A stretch of 64,000 nt of DNA from Chloroflexota bacterium (GCA_016195815.1 JACPYX010000003.1:1-64000), one strand, 5' to 3'; positions 34,657 to 47,711 are shown, counted from the stretch's first letter. The notes: a model not told the origin generated them from the sequence alone. Numbers and translations are program-made.

Positions 34657-36117
34657 ATGCCCATTCATTTCGGCACAGACGGCTGGCGCGCCGTCATCTC
34701 AGATAGTTTTACATTCGACAATCTGCGCATCGTGGCACAGGCCATCGCGGACGCGGTCGCATCCGATCACTGGGACAAATCCGGCAAGGGCGGCGAAAAA
34801 ACCGACCCTAAGAAAATTGTCATCGGTTTCGATACCCGTTTCCTGTCCGATCGGTTTGCGGGAGAAGTTGCGCGCGTGCTGGCCGCCAACGGATTCACAG
34901 TCCTGCTGGCGCAGTCCGATGCGCCGACTCCGGCAATTTCATTCGCGGTCAAACATCAACGCGCCATCGCGGGTGTGATGATTACCGCTTCGCACAACGC
35001 GCCGCGCTACAACGGCGTCAAGCTCAAAGGCGCGTTCGGCGGATCAGCTCTGCCCGAACAGTGCCGACGCGTGGAAGTGTATATCAATGACAACGAAGAG
35101 CAGGCGCGCGGCCCAAACCTGATGGACTTCAAGAAGGCGCGTGAGATGGGATTGATCCAAAGGTTTAATCCGCTCACGGCTTACTTCGATCACCTGCGTA
35201 CGCTTATCAACACGGACCTCATTGCCGAGAATCCCCAGCGCTTCGTGGTGGACGCCATGTACGGTTCGGGGCGCGGTGTGATCAAATCTTTTCTACAAGG
35301 CACGGGCTGTGACATTGCCGAGATTCGCGGCGAGATGAACCCCGGTTTCGGCGGGATTCATCCCGAACCGATCGCCAAGAATCTCGGCGCGCTGGCCTCG
35401 GCGGTCAGTTCAGGCATGGGCAACTTCGGCGTTGTGACCGACGGCGACGCAGACCGTATCGGCGCGATGGATGAGCGCGGCGCGTTCGTTGACCCACACA
35501 AGATCTTTGCTCTATCGCTGAAGTATCTGGTCGAACAGCGCGGCATGAGCGGCGCGGTCGTGCGGACTGTGTCTACGACGCGCATGATTGACCGCCTCGC
35601 GAAAAAATATGGGTTGAAAGTGTACGAAACGCCGGTGGGATTCAACCACATCGCGGATTATATGATGCAGGAAGATGTGCTGATCGGCGGCGAAGAATCG
35701 GGCGGCATCTCGTTCAAAGGGCACATCCCCGAAGGCGACGGCCCGATCATGGGACTCTTGCTGGTCGAGATGATCGCCTCGTCTAAGAAACCGCTGGGCG
35801 AATTGGTCGGCGCATTGCTGGACGAAGTCGGCCCCGCTTTTTACGAGCGCGTGGATTTGCGCCTGAGCCGTCCAGTTGCCAAGACAGAGATGACCGAGTT
35901 TCTGACCAAGCAAGCGCCAAATGAAATCGGCGGCCAGAAGGTGAATGAAGTCGGCCAGCGCGACGGCGTGAAATACATCATGGCCGATGACTCATGGTTG
36001 TTGATCCGTCCATCGGGAACGGAGCCTGTTTTGCGCGTGTATGCAGAAGGCAGGACGCAGGAGATGGTCAAGGCGTTGATGGGTTATGGTCAGAAGGTGG
36101 CGGAGAGCGTGGTGTAG
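34657..36117 (+). CDS. Phosphoglucomutase/phosphomannomutase family protein
   Basis: The 486-residue enzyme belongs to the alpha-D-phosphohexomutase superfamily and should interconvert sugar 1- and 6-phosphates. All four active-site loops are visible: the phosphoserine loop TASHNAPRYNG, the metal loop DGDADR, the sugar loop GGEESGG and the phosphate-binding loop RPSGTEP. The N-terminus FGTDGWRAVI is also typical. Whether glucose, mannose or glucosamine phosphate is the substrate cannot be decided; the GGEESGG loop and length fit the phosphoglucomutase/phosphomannomutase group rather than GlmM. TTTGGAG precedes the ATG. Downstream lies the terminator shared with the convergent rRNA operon. Confidence 0.95.
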   Translation: MPIHFGTDGWRAVISDSFTFDNLRIVAQAIADAVASDHWDKSGKGGEKTDPKKIVIGFDTRFLSDRFAGEVARVLAANGFTVLLAQSDAPTPAISFAVKHQRAIAGVMITASHNAPRYNGVKLKGAFGGSALPEQCRRVEVYINDNEEQARGPNLMDFKKAREMGLIQRFNPLTAYFDHLRTLINTDLIAENPQRFVVDAMYGSGRGVIKSFLQGTGCDIAEIRGEMNPGFGGIHPEPIAKNLGALASAVSSGMGNFGVVTDGDADRIGAMDERGAFVDPHKIFALSLKYLVEQRGMSGAVVRTVSTTRMIDRLAKKYGLKVYETPVGFNHIADYMMQEDVLIGGEESGGISFKGHIPEGDGPIMGLLLVEMIASSKKPLGELVGALLDEVGPAFYERVDLRLSRPVAKTEMTEFLTKQAPNEIGGQKVNEVGQRDGVKYIMADDSWLLIRPSGTEPVLRVYAEGRTQEMVKALMGYGQKVAESVV

Positions 36118-36174
36118 GTATCACTATTAGCGCAAGGTCTCGTAAAGCAATTACGGTGGACCTGAATAGTTTAA

Positions 36175-36206
36175 ATAAAGAGAGACGCTTGCGCGTCTCT
36201 CTTTAT
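36175..36206. terminator. Bidirectional terminator between the mutase gene and the rRNA operon
   Basis: ATAAAGAGAGACGC (36175-36188) and GCGTCTCTCTTTAT (36193-36206) are perfect complements with a four-base loop. It terminates the convergent mutase gene and, on the minus strand, the rRNA operon after 5S. Confidence 0.85.
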
Positions 36207-36235
36207 CGGACAGTACGTATTAAGTACTGTCAAGC

Positions 36236-36356
36236 CCCTTGGCAATGACCTACTCTCCCAGGAGGTCGCCCTCCAAGTACCATCGGCGCTGACATGCTTA
36301 ACTACCGGGTTCGAGATGGGACCGGGTGTACCCATGCCGCTCAAATCACCAAGGGA
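36236..36356 (-). rRNA. rrf: 5S ribosomal RNA
   Basis: The minus strand has the complementary 5S ends CCCTTGG and CCAAGGG and the internal hallmarks CCCATCTCGAACCCGG and GGGAGAGTAGGTC. Length is about 120 bases; ends are accurate to a few bases. Confidence 0.93.
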
Positions 36357-36374
36357 CGTTTTCACAACGTTGAC

Positions 36375-36423
36375 CTGAATAGCGTTTAATGATGTATGTT
36401 CGAAAAGTACCAAGTTCTCCGCA
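36375..36423 (-). other. Pre-23S processing stem, 3' strand
   Basis: This spacer between 23S and 5S is an imperfect complement of 39385-39460, sharing CTGAATAGC, GATGATGTA, CGAAAAGTA and TTCTCCGCA blocks. Paired in the transcript, the two would close a long stem around 23S rRNA, as RNase III substrates do. Confidence 0.6.
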
Positions 36424-36431
36424 CCACGGGA

Positions 36432-39382
<2,951 letters not shown>

Positions 39383-39384
39383 GA

Positions 39385-39460
39385 TGCGGAGAAATTGATA
39401 CTTTTCGCTTTATTTCGATAAATTGCTTTATCGGCCTACATCATCAATTGCTATTCAGTT
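39385..39460 (-). other. Pre-23S processing stem, 5' strand, in the tRNA-Ala/23S spacer
   Basis: It pairs imperfectly with 36375-36423. The rest of the 324-bp spacer (39461-39706) contains short palindromes (e.g. around 39474-39528) but no gene that I can support. Confidence 0.55.
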
Positions 39461-39706
39461 TTTAAGGTGCATTCACCGTTGACCGGTGACCGATGCCATC
39501 AATCTTGATCAAGGGCATCGGTTACCCTTCAACACATTCTCGTTTTTTGAGACAAAAAGACCCAGCTTACACCGCCGGGCCGCGTTCAAAACCCAAATCA
39601 ACGGTGCTTTCTTCGACTTTACGTTTGCTTGCCGTTTAACAATTTCTTGTCTCACTCCTAAACGGTAAGGTCCACACCCTACCAAAACGCGCTCGCGACA
39701 ACTCAG

Positions 39707-39778
39707 TGGAGATGACGGGATTTGAACCCGTGACCTTCGCCTTGCAAAGGCGCTGCTCTCCCGCTGAGCTACATCCCC
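39707..39778 (-). tRNA. tRNA-Ala (anticodon TGC)
   Basis: A complete cloverleaf on the minus strand: GGGGATG with CATCTCC, D arm GCTCAGCGGGAGAGC, anticodon loop with TGC flanked by GCGCCT and AGGCG, and T arm CGGGTTCAAATCCCG. It lies in the 16S-23S spacer, as usual. CCA is not encoded. Confidence 0.97.
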
Positions 39779-39798
39779 AAGACCTGCACATGGGTTAG

Positions 39799-39872
39799 TG
39801 GGCTTGACAGGACTCGAACCTGTGACCCCAGTCTTATCAGGACTGTGCTCTAACCAGCTGAGCTACAAGCCC
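39799..39872 (-). tRNA. tRNA-Ile (anticodon GAT)
   Basis: A complete cloverleaf on the minus strand: GGGCTTG with CAAGCCC, D arm GCTCAGCTGGTTAGAGC, anticodon loop CTGATAA, T arm CAGGTTCGAGTCCTG. It is the first gene after 16S in the operon. CCA is not encoded. Confidence 0.97.
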
Positions 39873-39878
39873 AGGGCC

Positions 39879-39909
39879 GCACTTTGACAACTGAGAAGTG
39901 ATAGGAAGC
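39879..39909 (-). other. Pre-16S processing stem, 3' strand
   Basis: This 31-bp block is complementary to 41556-41586 at 29 of 31 positions. The two flank 16S rRNA and would form the long RNase III-type processing stem. Confidence 0.75.
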
Positions 39910-39993
39910 GCCTTGCAAATCCAACATGCCCCACACCGTGAGGGGCCGAACTGGAGCAAAGGTCTGTCGTAGGACCTTGCTCGGAAAATCTAG

Positions 39994-41500
<1,507 letters not shown>

Positions 41501-41555
41501 AAAAATTCACTCTTGCGAGTGTAAGTTACGGATTTTCGGATTGACAAGGTTTGTT

Positions 41556-41586
41556 GCTTCCTATCACTTTTCAGTTGTTAAAGTGC
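41556..41586 (-). other. Pre-16S processing stem, 5' strand
   Basis: Complementary to 39879-39909 over 31 bp with two mismatches; it lies about 56 bases upstream of the 16S 5' end. Confidence 0.75.
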
Positions 41587-41808
41587 CGTTTATAGCTGGC
41601 GGATTTTATCCGTTAAGAGCAACGGACTTTCCGCTGCGTCTTCACCTGCCAAGACTTTCTTACAGACGAAAATACCGATGCTTCTTTCGCATCGGCTGGT
41701 CAGACTGCAAAGCCATACGGCCTGTGTCTCTGACTTGAGACGCTCTACTCAGTTTTCATTGATCTGTCAGAGTGACGAGATCCGTTTGTATTTCACTGGC
41801 GAATGGTG

Positions 41809-41836
41809 ATTATATGCGTTTCAACGACTTTGTCAA
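41809..41836 (-). promoter_or_regulatory. Near-consensus rRNA promoter
   Basis: On the minus strand a perfect TTGACA (41831-41836) and a perfect TATAAT (41809-41814) are separated by 16 bases. This is the strongest promoter in the window and drives the rRNA operon. Confidence 0.9.
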
Positions 41837-41877
41837 TACTTATCAGGCAATTTAACCTTAAAAAATCGTTCTCGTCG

Positions 41878-42483
41878 TCATCCCATCTCTTGTCTGCCAG
41901 ACAATGCTCTCAACAAGGTGTTTTGATCTGCGTATTCAAGGTCTCCTCCTACAGGCAGGCCGCGCGCTAAACGGGTAACTTGAATTTCAAATGGGCGCAA
42001 TTGCTGCTGTAAATAAAGAGCAGTCGCATCACCTTCCATACTGGGATTGGTCGCCAGAACAACTTCCTTGACCCCGCCCTTGGCCACGCGCTCGATCAAC
42101 TGACGGGCCTTAATGTCATCTGGGCCAATGCCTTCGATGGGAGATAAAACTCCATGCAAAACATGATACCTTCCCGAATACGCGTTGATTCGCTCCAAAG
42201 CTAACACATCCAACGCTTCTTCAACTACACAAATCACCCCCCCATCGCGTTTTGGATTCTCGCAAATTTCACAACGGGATCGCCCGGCTTCTGTGATATT
42301 AAAGCACTCTTCGCAAAAAGCAATCTTGTCTTTCAGACCGTTCAACGCCTCAGACAAATCTCGCGAAATATCATCAGGCGCGCGCAGAAGAAAGAACGCC
42401 AGCCGCGAAGCGGATTTCGGCCCAATGCCCGGCAAACGTTCAAAAGAGTTGATAAGTTTTTGAATCGGTTCAGGTAATATCAT
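41878..42483 (-). CDS. recR: Recombination protein RecR
   Basis: RecR acts with RecO/RecF to load RecA at gaps. The 201-residue product is full length: helix-hairpin-helix region (RLPGIGPKSASRLAFFLL), a four-cysteine zinc motif (CEECFNITEAGRSRCEIC at about residues 57-74) and a Toprim domain (GGVICVVEEALDVLAL through ATNPSMEGDATALYL), ending with the usual ARGLPVGGDLEYADQNTLLRAL. It follows ybaB and dnaX on the same strand, the common dnaX-ybaB-recR order, after a 62-bp spacer. The start ATG has no clear Shine-Dalgarno. Confidence 0.97.
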   Translation of the reverse strand: MILPEPIQKLINSFERLPGIGPKSASRLAFFLLRAPDDISRDLSEALNGLKDKIAFCEECFNITEAGRSRCEICENPKRDGGVICVVEEALDVLALERINAYSGRYHVLHGVLSPIEGIGPDDIKARQLIERVAKGGVKEVVLATNPSMEGDATALYLQQQLRPFEIQVTRLARGLPVGGDLEYADQNTLLRALSGRQEMG

Positions 42484-42545
42484 GAATCCATTGAAAGTTT
42501 AGAAGTTGAAACGTTCAAAACCTGCAGCTTCCCAGCATTCAAACA

Positions 42546-42875
42546 CTAGAACGGCAACCCGCCCGCCAGCGGACCCAGCCGCTGATTCGCCAGTTCGCGC
42601 GATTGATCGAGCGCCATATTCACGACTGATAAAACCAAATCTTGCAGCATCTCGGCATCTGCATCTTTCAGCAGATCGGGGCTGATCTCAACCGCAGTGC
42701 ATTTCTGATCACCGGTCATTGTGACTTTGATCGCGCCGCCGCCTGCTGTCGCCGTGACTGTTTCATCGGCAAGTTTCGCCTGTGCTTCAGCCAGTTGTTG
42801 TTGCATTCGCTGAAGCTGTTGCATCATTCCACTTTGACCACCCATAGCTGGACCTTTGTTAAATCCTTTAGCCAT
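42546..42875 (-). CDS. ybaB: YbaB/EbfC nucleoid-associated protein
   Basis: The 109-residue protein has the family's glutamine-rich start (MMQQLQRMQQQLAEAQAKLAD), the central strand set (VTATAGGGAIKVTMTGDQKCTAVEISPDLL) and the C-terminal helix that packs in the dimer. YbaB-type dimers bind DNA without strong sequence preference. GAGG lies before the ATG. The gene sits between dnaX and recR, its almost invariant place. Confidence 0.95.
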   Translation of the reverse strand: MAKGFNKGPAMGGQSGMMQQLQRMQQQLAEAQAKLADETVTATAGGGAIKVTMTGDQKCTAVEISPDLLKDADAEMLQDLVLSVVNMALDQSRELANQRLGPLAGGLPF

Positions 42876-42952
42876 AAGAGAACCTCGTTATTCGATATTG
42901 GTTATTCAATCAAGAATCAAGCTCAACACAATTCCCAAATTACCAACTTCCG

Positions 42953-44491
42953 TCATTCCTGCACATCCACGATCTCGCCGCCATGATTGAGAGCGGTCGC
43001 CACCATTCCATCATGTGACACATCCGGCGGCAATTTTCCTTTCGCATTCGTCACCACGCACTTGACTTGCAAATCCACGCCCAGCACATCATGGATCGCC
43101 TTGCGCGTCACTTCCAACTGTTCCGGCCTATCCATCAACGCCAAAACTTTATCAGATTGGAATCCCAAATACAACTCATCGCCGCGCACATCCATTGGCT
43201 TGCATGAATTGAGCAATGCTTCGATACCGGGATGCGCAGGCTTGATCACCAGCCGGATATCTTTCCAGGCCTTCGCGATTTCTGCCAGACTGATCAGCGC
43301 TTCCTTGCCAGACGTTTTAGCGGACTCCGTTTTAACGGGCTGACTCACAGCCGAAACTTTTGTCTGCTTAACGGGAGCCGCTTTCGGCGTCGAAATAGAA
43401 GCGGGCGGCTCCGTCGGAATCTCCAGCGATTCAGCCAGGGCCAATTCCAGAGAAAGGGACGGCTGCCATCCGCCGCGCGTATCCACTGCCGCGTTGTTGA
43501 AGAGTTTCATCATCCGCAAAACATCCGGCGTGGAAAAATATTTGGAATGCAAAGTCATGCGCTCTTTGACATCTTTCGTCGTCTCGACTTGTTCGCCGTT
43601 GTCGAGTTGAATCAGCATCAGGCCGCGCAGGTATTCAACAATCTGGCGCGCCAGCGAACGCGGATCGGCGCCGGCATCGAGGGCGCGATGAATCGTCTCG
43701 AGGCCGCTGGCCGGTGATTGATCTTGAATTGATCCGATGAGGTCGAGCACGGTTTGACTGGTGGCCGTGCCAAGAACGGTTTGCGTAAGTTGAAGCGTGA
43801 TTTTCGTCCCGGTTGACGAAAGTTGATCGAGCAGAGAAATTGCGTCGCGCATTCCCCCACCTGCTTGACGCGCAATGACCGCCAACGCTTCATCATCAAC
43901 TTGAATATTTTCAGCCTTTGCAATCGCCTTGAGCTGGCCGACAATCTCGTTCACCGGCACGCGGCGAAACTCATGACGCTGGCAACGCGATAAAACCGTA
44001 GCGGGAATTTTATGAATCTCCGTGGTAGCCAAAACAAAAATCGCGTGCGGTGGCGGCTCCTCCAAAGTTTTGAGCAATGCATTAAAGGCCGCAGTCGAAA
44101 GCATGTGGACTTCGTCAATGATGTAGATTTTATATTTGCCCTGCGAAGGCGAGAAGTTGATCTTGTCACGCAAGTCGCGCACATCGTCCACGCTGGTATT
44201 GGAAGCCGCATCAATTTCGATCAAATCCATAAAACGATTTTCATTGACGGCCTTGCAATAATCGCATTCATTACACGGACGATTAGCGCGGTCTTCAGCG
44301 AGGCAGTTGACCGCCTTCGCCAACAAGCGCGCAAGCGTGGTCTTACCCGTGCCGCGCGGCCCCGCGAACAAATACGCGTGACCGACGCGGTCCGCAGCGA
44401 TGGCATTCTTCAGCGTCTGGACAACATGTTCCTGTCCGATGACTTCGGCCCATCCTTGTGGGCGGTATTTGCGGTAAAGGGCTTGTGACAT
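42953..44491 (-). CDS. dnaX: DNA polymerase III subunit gamma/tau
   Basis: DnaX is the ATPase of the clamp loader. The 512-residue product shows the AAA+ motifs in order: LYRKYRPQGWAEVIGQEHVV, Walker A GPRGTGKTTLA, the zinc module CLAEDRANRPCNECDYC, Walker B IYIIDEVHML, and sensor 1 ATTEIHKIPATVLSRCQRHEF, followed by the gamma lid and a C-terminal part after a Pro/Lys-rich linker that resembles domain V of short tau proteins. No clear Shine-Dalgarno precedes the ATG, which lies 11 bp after the stop of the lamin-tail gene, so translation could be coupled to it. Confidence 0.96.
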   Translation of the reverse strand: MSQALYRKYRPQGWAEVIGQEHVVQTLKNAIAADRVGHAYLFAGPRGTGKTTLARLLAKAVNCLAEDRANRPCNECDYCKAVNENRFMDLIEIDAASNTSVDDVRDLRDKINFSPSQGKYKIYIIDEVHMLSTAAFNALLKTLEEPPPHAIFVLATTEIHKIPATVLSRCQRHEFRRVPVNEIVGQLKAIAKAENIQVDDEALAVIARQAGGGMRDAISLLDQLSSTGTKITLQLTQTVLGTATSQTVLDLIGSIQDQSPASGLETIHRALDAGADPRSLARQIVEYLRGLMLIQLDNGEQVETTKDVKERMTLHSKYFSTPDVLRMMKLFNNAAVDTRGGWQPSLSLELALAESLEIPTEPPASISTPKAAPVKQTKVSAVSQPVKTESAKTSGKEALISLAEIAKAWKDIRLVIKPAHPGIEALLNSCKPMDVRGDELYLGFQSDKVLALMDRPEQLEVTRKAIHDVLGVDLQVKCVVTNAKGKLPPDVSHDGMVATALNHGGEIVDVQE

Positions 44492-44502
44492 AATTTTATG
44501 TT

Positions 44503-44991
44503 TTATGGAACAGGATAAGAATCTTGCACATCGCCTTGCGGGTTGGTCAATAACACAGTTTCGCCTGATTGCCAGACGGCTTTATTCTGACCCCAGAATA
44601 AATCAACGGCGGTGTTCGCGCCGCTTGTAGTATGTATCCGGATCGCGCCGTTCGTAAATAACTTAAACGGCGGAAACGTGTAGGTGTTGCCGTTTTTATC
44701 CTTGATCTGCCAGTTGGTCAGGTTGAGTTCACCTTCGCCGGCATACTTGATCGTAACCATCTCGACGGCCAGCGTCCCCGCACCGACCACGCTGACAATT
44801 TGCACTGTCCCCTGCTGGACAGGCTGGGTTGGTCCAAAAGATGTCGCACTGGTTGAAACGACCGGCGCTTGCGCCAGCGGCAGGCTGACCGAGCGATAGT
44901 TGCGGTCATACCAATACAGAATGACCGACGTAACGCAAGCAGACACAAAGATATTCAAAAGCAGGTAATAGATCAGGCGACGGCGATCCAT
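44503..44991 (-). CDS. Membrane-anchored lamin-tail-domain protein
   Basis: The start is taken as the ATG at 44989-44991 (MDRRRLIYYLLLNIFVSACVTSVILYWY), since it begins the membrane anchor; the longer frame upstream runs into prmA. The 162-residue protein has one N-terminal membrane helix, a short Ser/Thr/Pro linker and an immunoglobulin-like lamin-tail domain (LTD): EMVTIKYAGEGELNLTNWQIKDKNGNTYTFP, then IRIHTTSGANTAVDLFWGQNKAVW and GETVLLTNPQGDVQDSY. The domain should face outward and may bind surface or nucleic-acid components; its role in bacteria is not settled. TATCAT (45001-45006) ends nine bases before the ATG, so a near-leaderless transcript is possible. Confidence 0.8.
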   Translation of the reverse strand: MDRRRLIYYLLLNIFVSACVTSVILYWYDRNYRSVSLPLAQAPVVSTSATSFGPTQPVQQGTVQIVSVVGAGTLAVEMVTIKYAGEGELNLTNWQIKDKNGNTYTFPPFKLFTNGAIRIHTTSGANTAVDLFWGQNKAVWQSGETVLLTNPQGDVQDSYPVP

Positions 44992-45032
44992 GTTGTGATT
45001 ATGATAGCACAAAATGTTTGAAGGATGCAGGC

Positions 45033-45956
45033 TTAAAGTTTTCGACAGGCCAGCGCGACCCAATCCCCCATTTGACTCATCTCGTTCATTCTTAGACCTT
45101 TGGCCTGCGCGGCCTCAATCACGCTTTGACTCTGCTCTTGCAGGATCCCGCTTAAGATGATTGCGCCGTTCGGCTCGACCACATCCGCCAGCCCCGCGTC
45201 GAAGAGACGGATGATGACCGGCGCAAGGATATTCGCCACCACCAGCGGCGCAGACTTGAAAGCAAACTTTCCATCGCGGATTTCCGTCACCGAGCCAACG
45301 CCGAGCAACAACTCAGAACCAATCTCATTGATATCTGCATTCTCGCGCGAATTTTTGATCGAAGGCTCATCTATGTCCACGCCAAGAACTTGTTTTGCCC
45401 CAAGCTTCAATGCCGCAATGGACAGAATGCCGGAACCACAGCCAACATCAATGACGGTCAATTCTTTCTTGTTTCTTCTTTCATCAAAGAATTTCTCCAT
45501 GAGCGCGAGGCACAACTGCGTCGTTGGATGCGTGCCAGTTCCAAACGCCATGCCCGGATCAATCTTGATCGGAATGCGTCCCGGCTCCGGCGAATCGATC
45601 CAGGCCGGGACGATGATGAGCCGCCGTCCGATGGGGATTGGTTTGTAGTTTTGCTTCCAGGCTTCCATCCAGTTTTGATCGGCGATCATTTTAAAAGCCG
45701 CGGGCGGGAGCGGTTGGATCATCCCCAAATAATAAAGCGACTCTTCCAGCTTCTGCCGCGCCTCCTCGATGTGTTCATCCATCGGCAAATACGCGCGCAC
45801 CGTGATCGGGCCGGTGGCAGTGCCCTCGTCTTCATCGTTGACGAATTTGACGCCCTGTTCGGTCATCACGCCGTTGGGTGCGAAGCGCGCCAGCACATCC
45901 GCCACAGCTTCGGCCAGTTCGCCATTCACAGTCAAAGAAACTTCAAGCCAGTTCAT
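45033..45956 (-). CDS. prmA: Ribosomal protein L11 methyltransferase
   Basis: PrmA trimethylates ribosomal protein L11 using S-adenosylmethionine. The 307-residue product has the N-terminal substrate-recognition domain (MNWLEVSLTVNGELAEAVADVL) and a Rossmann methyltransferase domain with FGTGTHPTTQLCL, the SAM-binding VIDVGCGSGILSIAALKLGA and the later LVVANILAPV, in which the N-(I/L)-L-A motif is diagnostic. No Shine-Dalgarno is obvious. The genes for the lamin-tail protein and dnaX follow on the same strand. Confidence 0.95.
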   Translation of the reverse strand: MNWLEVSLTVNGELAEAVADVLARFAPNGVMTEQGVKFVNDEDEGTATGPITVRAYLPMDEHIEEARQKLEESLYYLGMIQPLPPAAFKMIADQNWMEAWKQNYKPIPIGRRLIIVPAWIDSPEPGRIPIKIDPGMAFGTGTHPTTQLCLALMEKFFDERRNKKELTVIDVGCGSGILSIAALKLGAKQVLGVDIDEPSIKNSRENADINEIGSELLLGVGSVTEIRDGKFAFKSAPLVVANILAPVIIRLFDAGLADVVEPNGAIILSGILQEQSQSVIEAAQAKGLRMNEMSQMGDWVALACRKL

Positions 45957-45964
45957 ATATGTCT

Positions 45965-46041
45965 GTCATTGCGAGCGCCGAAGGCGCGCGGCAATCTCAA
46001 GTAACTTGTAAACAAATTGATTGCATAGGACATGCAATGAC
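45965..46041. repeat. Dispersed intergenic palindromic repeat, copy 1
   Basis: The spacer between the MFS and prmA genes begins with GTCATTG and ends with CAATGAC, with internal GCGCCGAAGGCGCGC and GGCAATCT. A structurally similar unit occurs at 60189-60275. This is the pattern of REP/MITE-like intergenic repeats. Confidence 0.55.
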
Positions 46042-46042
46042 A

Positions 46043-47269
46043 TTAACTCTCCTCCGGCGGTTTTACCGCTTTGAAACTGCGATAGAGCAGGACATCATAG
46101 ACGATTTTCAATCCGCCCGCAAGAAAGAAAGGCAGGCTCAATAAAGATGGAACGGCGAGAAAGATTCCCGTCAGCGAGGGTGAGATGGCTGCGCCAATCG
46201 AACGCGCAATGGATGTCACGCCTGAAGCCGCGGAGCGTTCATCGGGTGCGACAACCGCCATCGTATACGACTGGCGCGTCGGCACATCCATTTGCGAGAT
46301 GCTGAAGCGCAAAAGCAAAACGGCGATCGCCAGCGGAAGCGTCGGCATCAATGGAACAAGGATGAGCAGGATATTTGACGGGACGTGTGTGAAGACCATC
46401 GTGTTGATCAACCCGATCTTATTTGCAATTCGCACGGCCAGCAAAGCGGAGATGCCCGCTAAAACATTCGCGCCAAAAAAGATCGAACCGATGACGCCCG
46501 CGTCGATTCCGAATTTGACGTAGAACCAATACGCGATCAGGGATTGGACGACAAATCCGCCCGCGAAGGCATCAATGGAAAATAACGCGCTGAGTCGAAT
46601 GACCACGCTGCGCGATTTATGGAGTCCAAACACTCGCGGCATGGATTCTTTTTGGGAGGCTGCGCCCGCTTCAACATCCCGCGAGAGCGAGAGGAAGAGC
46701 AGGCCAAGGATGAGTCCGCCGATGGAATATCCCATCAATACCACACGATACGCCTCCAGTGCAGACATCCCGCCGGCTTGCAGTAACTGAGCCAGCCACC
46801 CGCCTGACAGCGCGCCCGTCGCGGTGGCGAACGATCCGACAAGGTTGTACCATGCAAAAACCTGGGTGCGTTTTTCGTTCGGAAGAAGATGACTCAACGA
46901 AGCCTGTTCAACCGAAAGGAAGGGACCGATCTCGTTGCCGCTCGGACTGATGACACCGATGATGGCGGCGGCCATAAGGATGACGACGTTGCGCGTGGCG
47001 ATAAAGACCGCGCCCGCGCCGAGCATGAGCAGCGCGCCGACGATGAGCGTGCGCTTGCGACCGAAACGGTCTGCAGATGTTGTGAGCCAAAGCGTGATGC
47101 CCGCGTCGCCGGCGAGCGTGAGCGTGAAGAGTAAACCGATTTGCTGTTCAAGCAGGCCGACCTGCGCGAGATACAGCACCAGAATGACGGAGAGAAATCC
47201 GTAGCAGAAGAGACGGATAATGCGGGTGGAAAAGAGAATCGCGATATCGCGTTTGTAGGGGCGAGTCAT
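46043..47269 (-). CDS. Major facilitator superfamily transporter
   Basis: The start is the ATG at 47267-47269, preceded by AGGGGCGTC; the longer frame upstream overlaps the ChrB-like gene in another frame. The 408-residue protein has about twelve membrane helices in two halves, with the MFS loop motif after helix 2 (TTSADRFGRKRTLIVGALL) and a long central loop. The substrate is unknown. It lies seven bp downstream of a ChrB-like gene, which suggests an operon, possibly for export of a toxic anion or compound; this link is inference. Confidence 0.88.
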   Translation of the reverse strand: MTRPYKRDIAILFSTRIIRLFCYGFLSVILVLYLAQVGLLEQQIGLLFTLTLAGDAGITLWLTTSADRFGRKRTLIVGALLMLGAGAVFIATRNVVILMAAAIIGVISPSGNEIGPFLSVEQASLSHLLPNEKRTQVFAWYNLVGSFATATGALSGGWLAQLLQAGGMSALEAYRVVLMGYSIGGLILGLLFLSLSRDVEAGAASQKESMPRVFGLHKSRSVVIRLSALFSIDAFAGGFVVQSLIAYWFYVKFGIDAGVIGSIFFGANVLAGISALLAVRIANKIGLINTMVFTHVPSNILLILVPLMPTLPLAIAVLLLRFSISQMDVPTRQSYTMAVVAPDERSAASGVTSIARSIGAAISPSLTGIFLAVPSLLSLPFFLAGGLKIVYDVLLYRSFKAVKPPEES

Positions 47270-47276
47270 GACGCCC

Positions 47277-47711
47277 CTATTGTTTTGCAACATCGAGTTT
47301 GCACCACGCATACAGCGCGTCGTAGACTTCAAATTGATGCTCGAGGTTTTCCATGTCTTCGGGGAAGCGCAGGCTGTAACCGCTGGCAATCGCTTCCAGT
47401 CCGCGCGCGAGCGGGTCTTTGTCAATATCTTCGCTCACGTCCGCGGCATGGACGATTCTTGCCAGCCGCAAAAGTCCCGGGTCTTTCAATTCATATTTCA
47501 ATATAATGGATTCAAATGAACAGCGTCCATCGTGATGGCCGAGTTCAGCGCCGGGCGCATCGAAGGGGATTGCCCCCGTTTCTTTGGCGGCTTTCTCGAT
47601 CTGGTTTTTCGGCACAAATAAAAATTCCGCTTCGTTATCAATGAAGCGGGTGATCAGCCACGGGCAGGCAACGCGGTCCACATGGACGTGCGAACGGGTA
47701 ATCCATTTCAC
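47277..47711 (-). CDS. ChrB C-terminal-domain (chromate-resistance-like) protein
   Basis: The 144-residue protein starts at a GTG (47709-47711) with GGAGAATGCC before it. Its N-terminus KWITRSHVHVDRVACPWLITRFID, followed by AEFLFVP, PFDAPGAELGHHDGRCSFE and RIVHAADV, matches the ChrB C-terminal family, whose members occur with chromate resistance genes and as stand-alone proteins. The His, Cys and Asp residues in these blocks may bind metal. No chrA transporter is present; instead an MFS gene follows within seven bp. The function is therefore left as a family assignment. Confidence 0.82.
   Translation of the reverse strand: MKWITRSHVHVDRVACPWLITRFIDNEAEFLFVPKNQIEKAAKETGAIPFDAPGAELGHHDGRCSFESIILKYELKDPGLLRLARIVHAADVSEDIDKDPLARGLEAIASGYSLRFPEDMENLEHQFEVYDALYAWCKLDVAKQ

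Larger units (their letters stand above)
41501..41877 (-). promoter_or_regulatory. rRNA operon leader and upstream region
   Basis: No protein gene is seen. From right to left this 377-bp stretch holds the rrn promoter (41809-41836), a leader of about 200 bases with short palindromes (for example around 41700-41740), and the 5' strand of the pre-16S processing stem (41556-41586). Confidence 0.6.

Noticed and set aside
42484-42545. Possible repeat shared by the ybaB-recR spacer and other spacers
   Set aside because: Similar short AT-rich phrases (CGTTAT-CGATATTGG) occur near 42886 and 51551, but the match is too short and degenerate to define a unit by eye.
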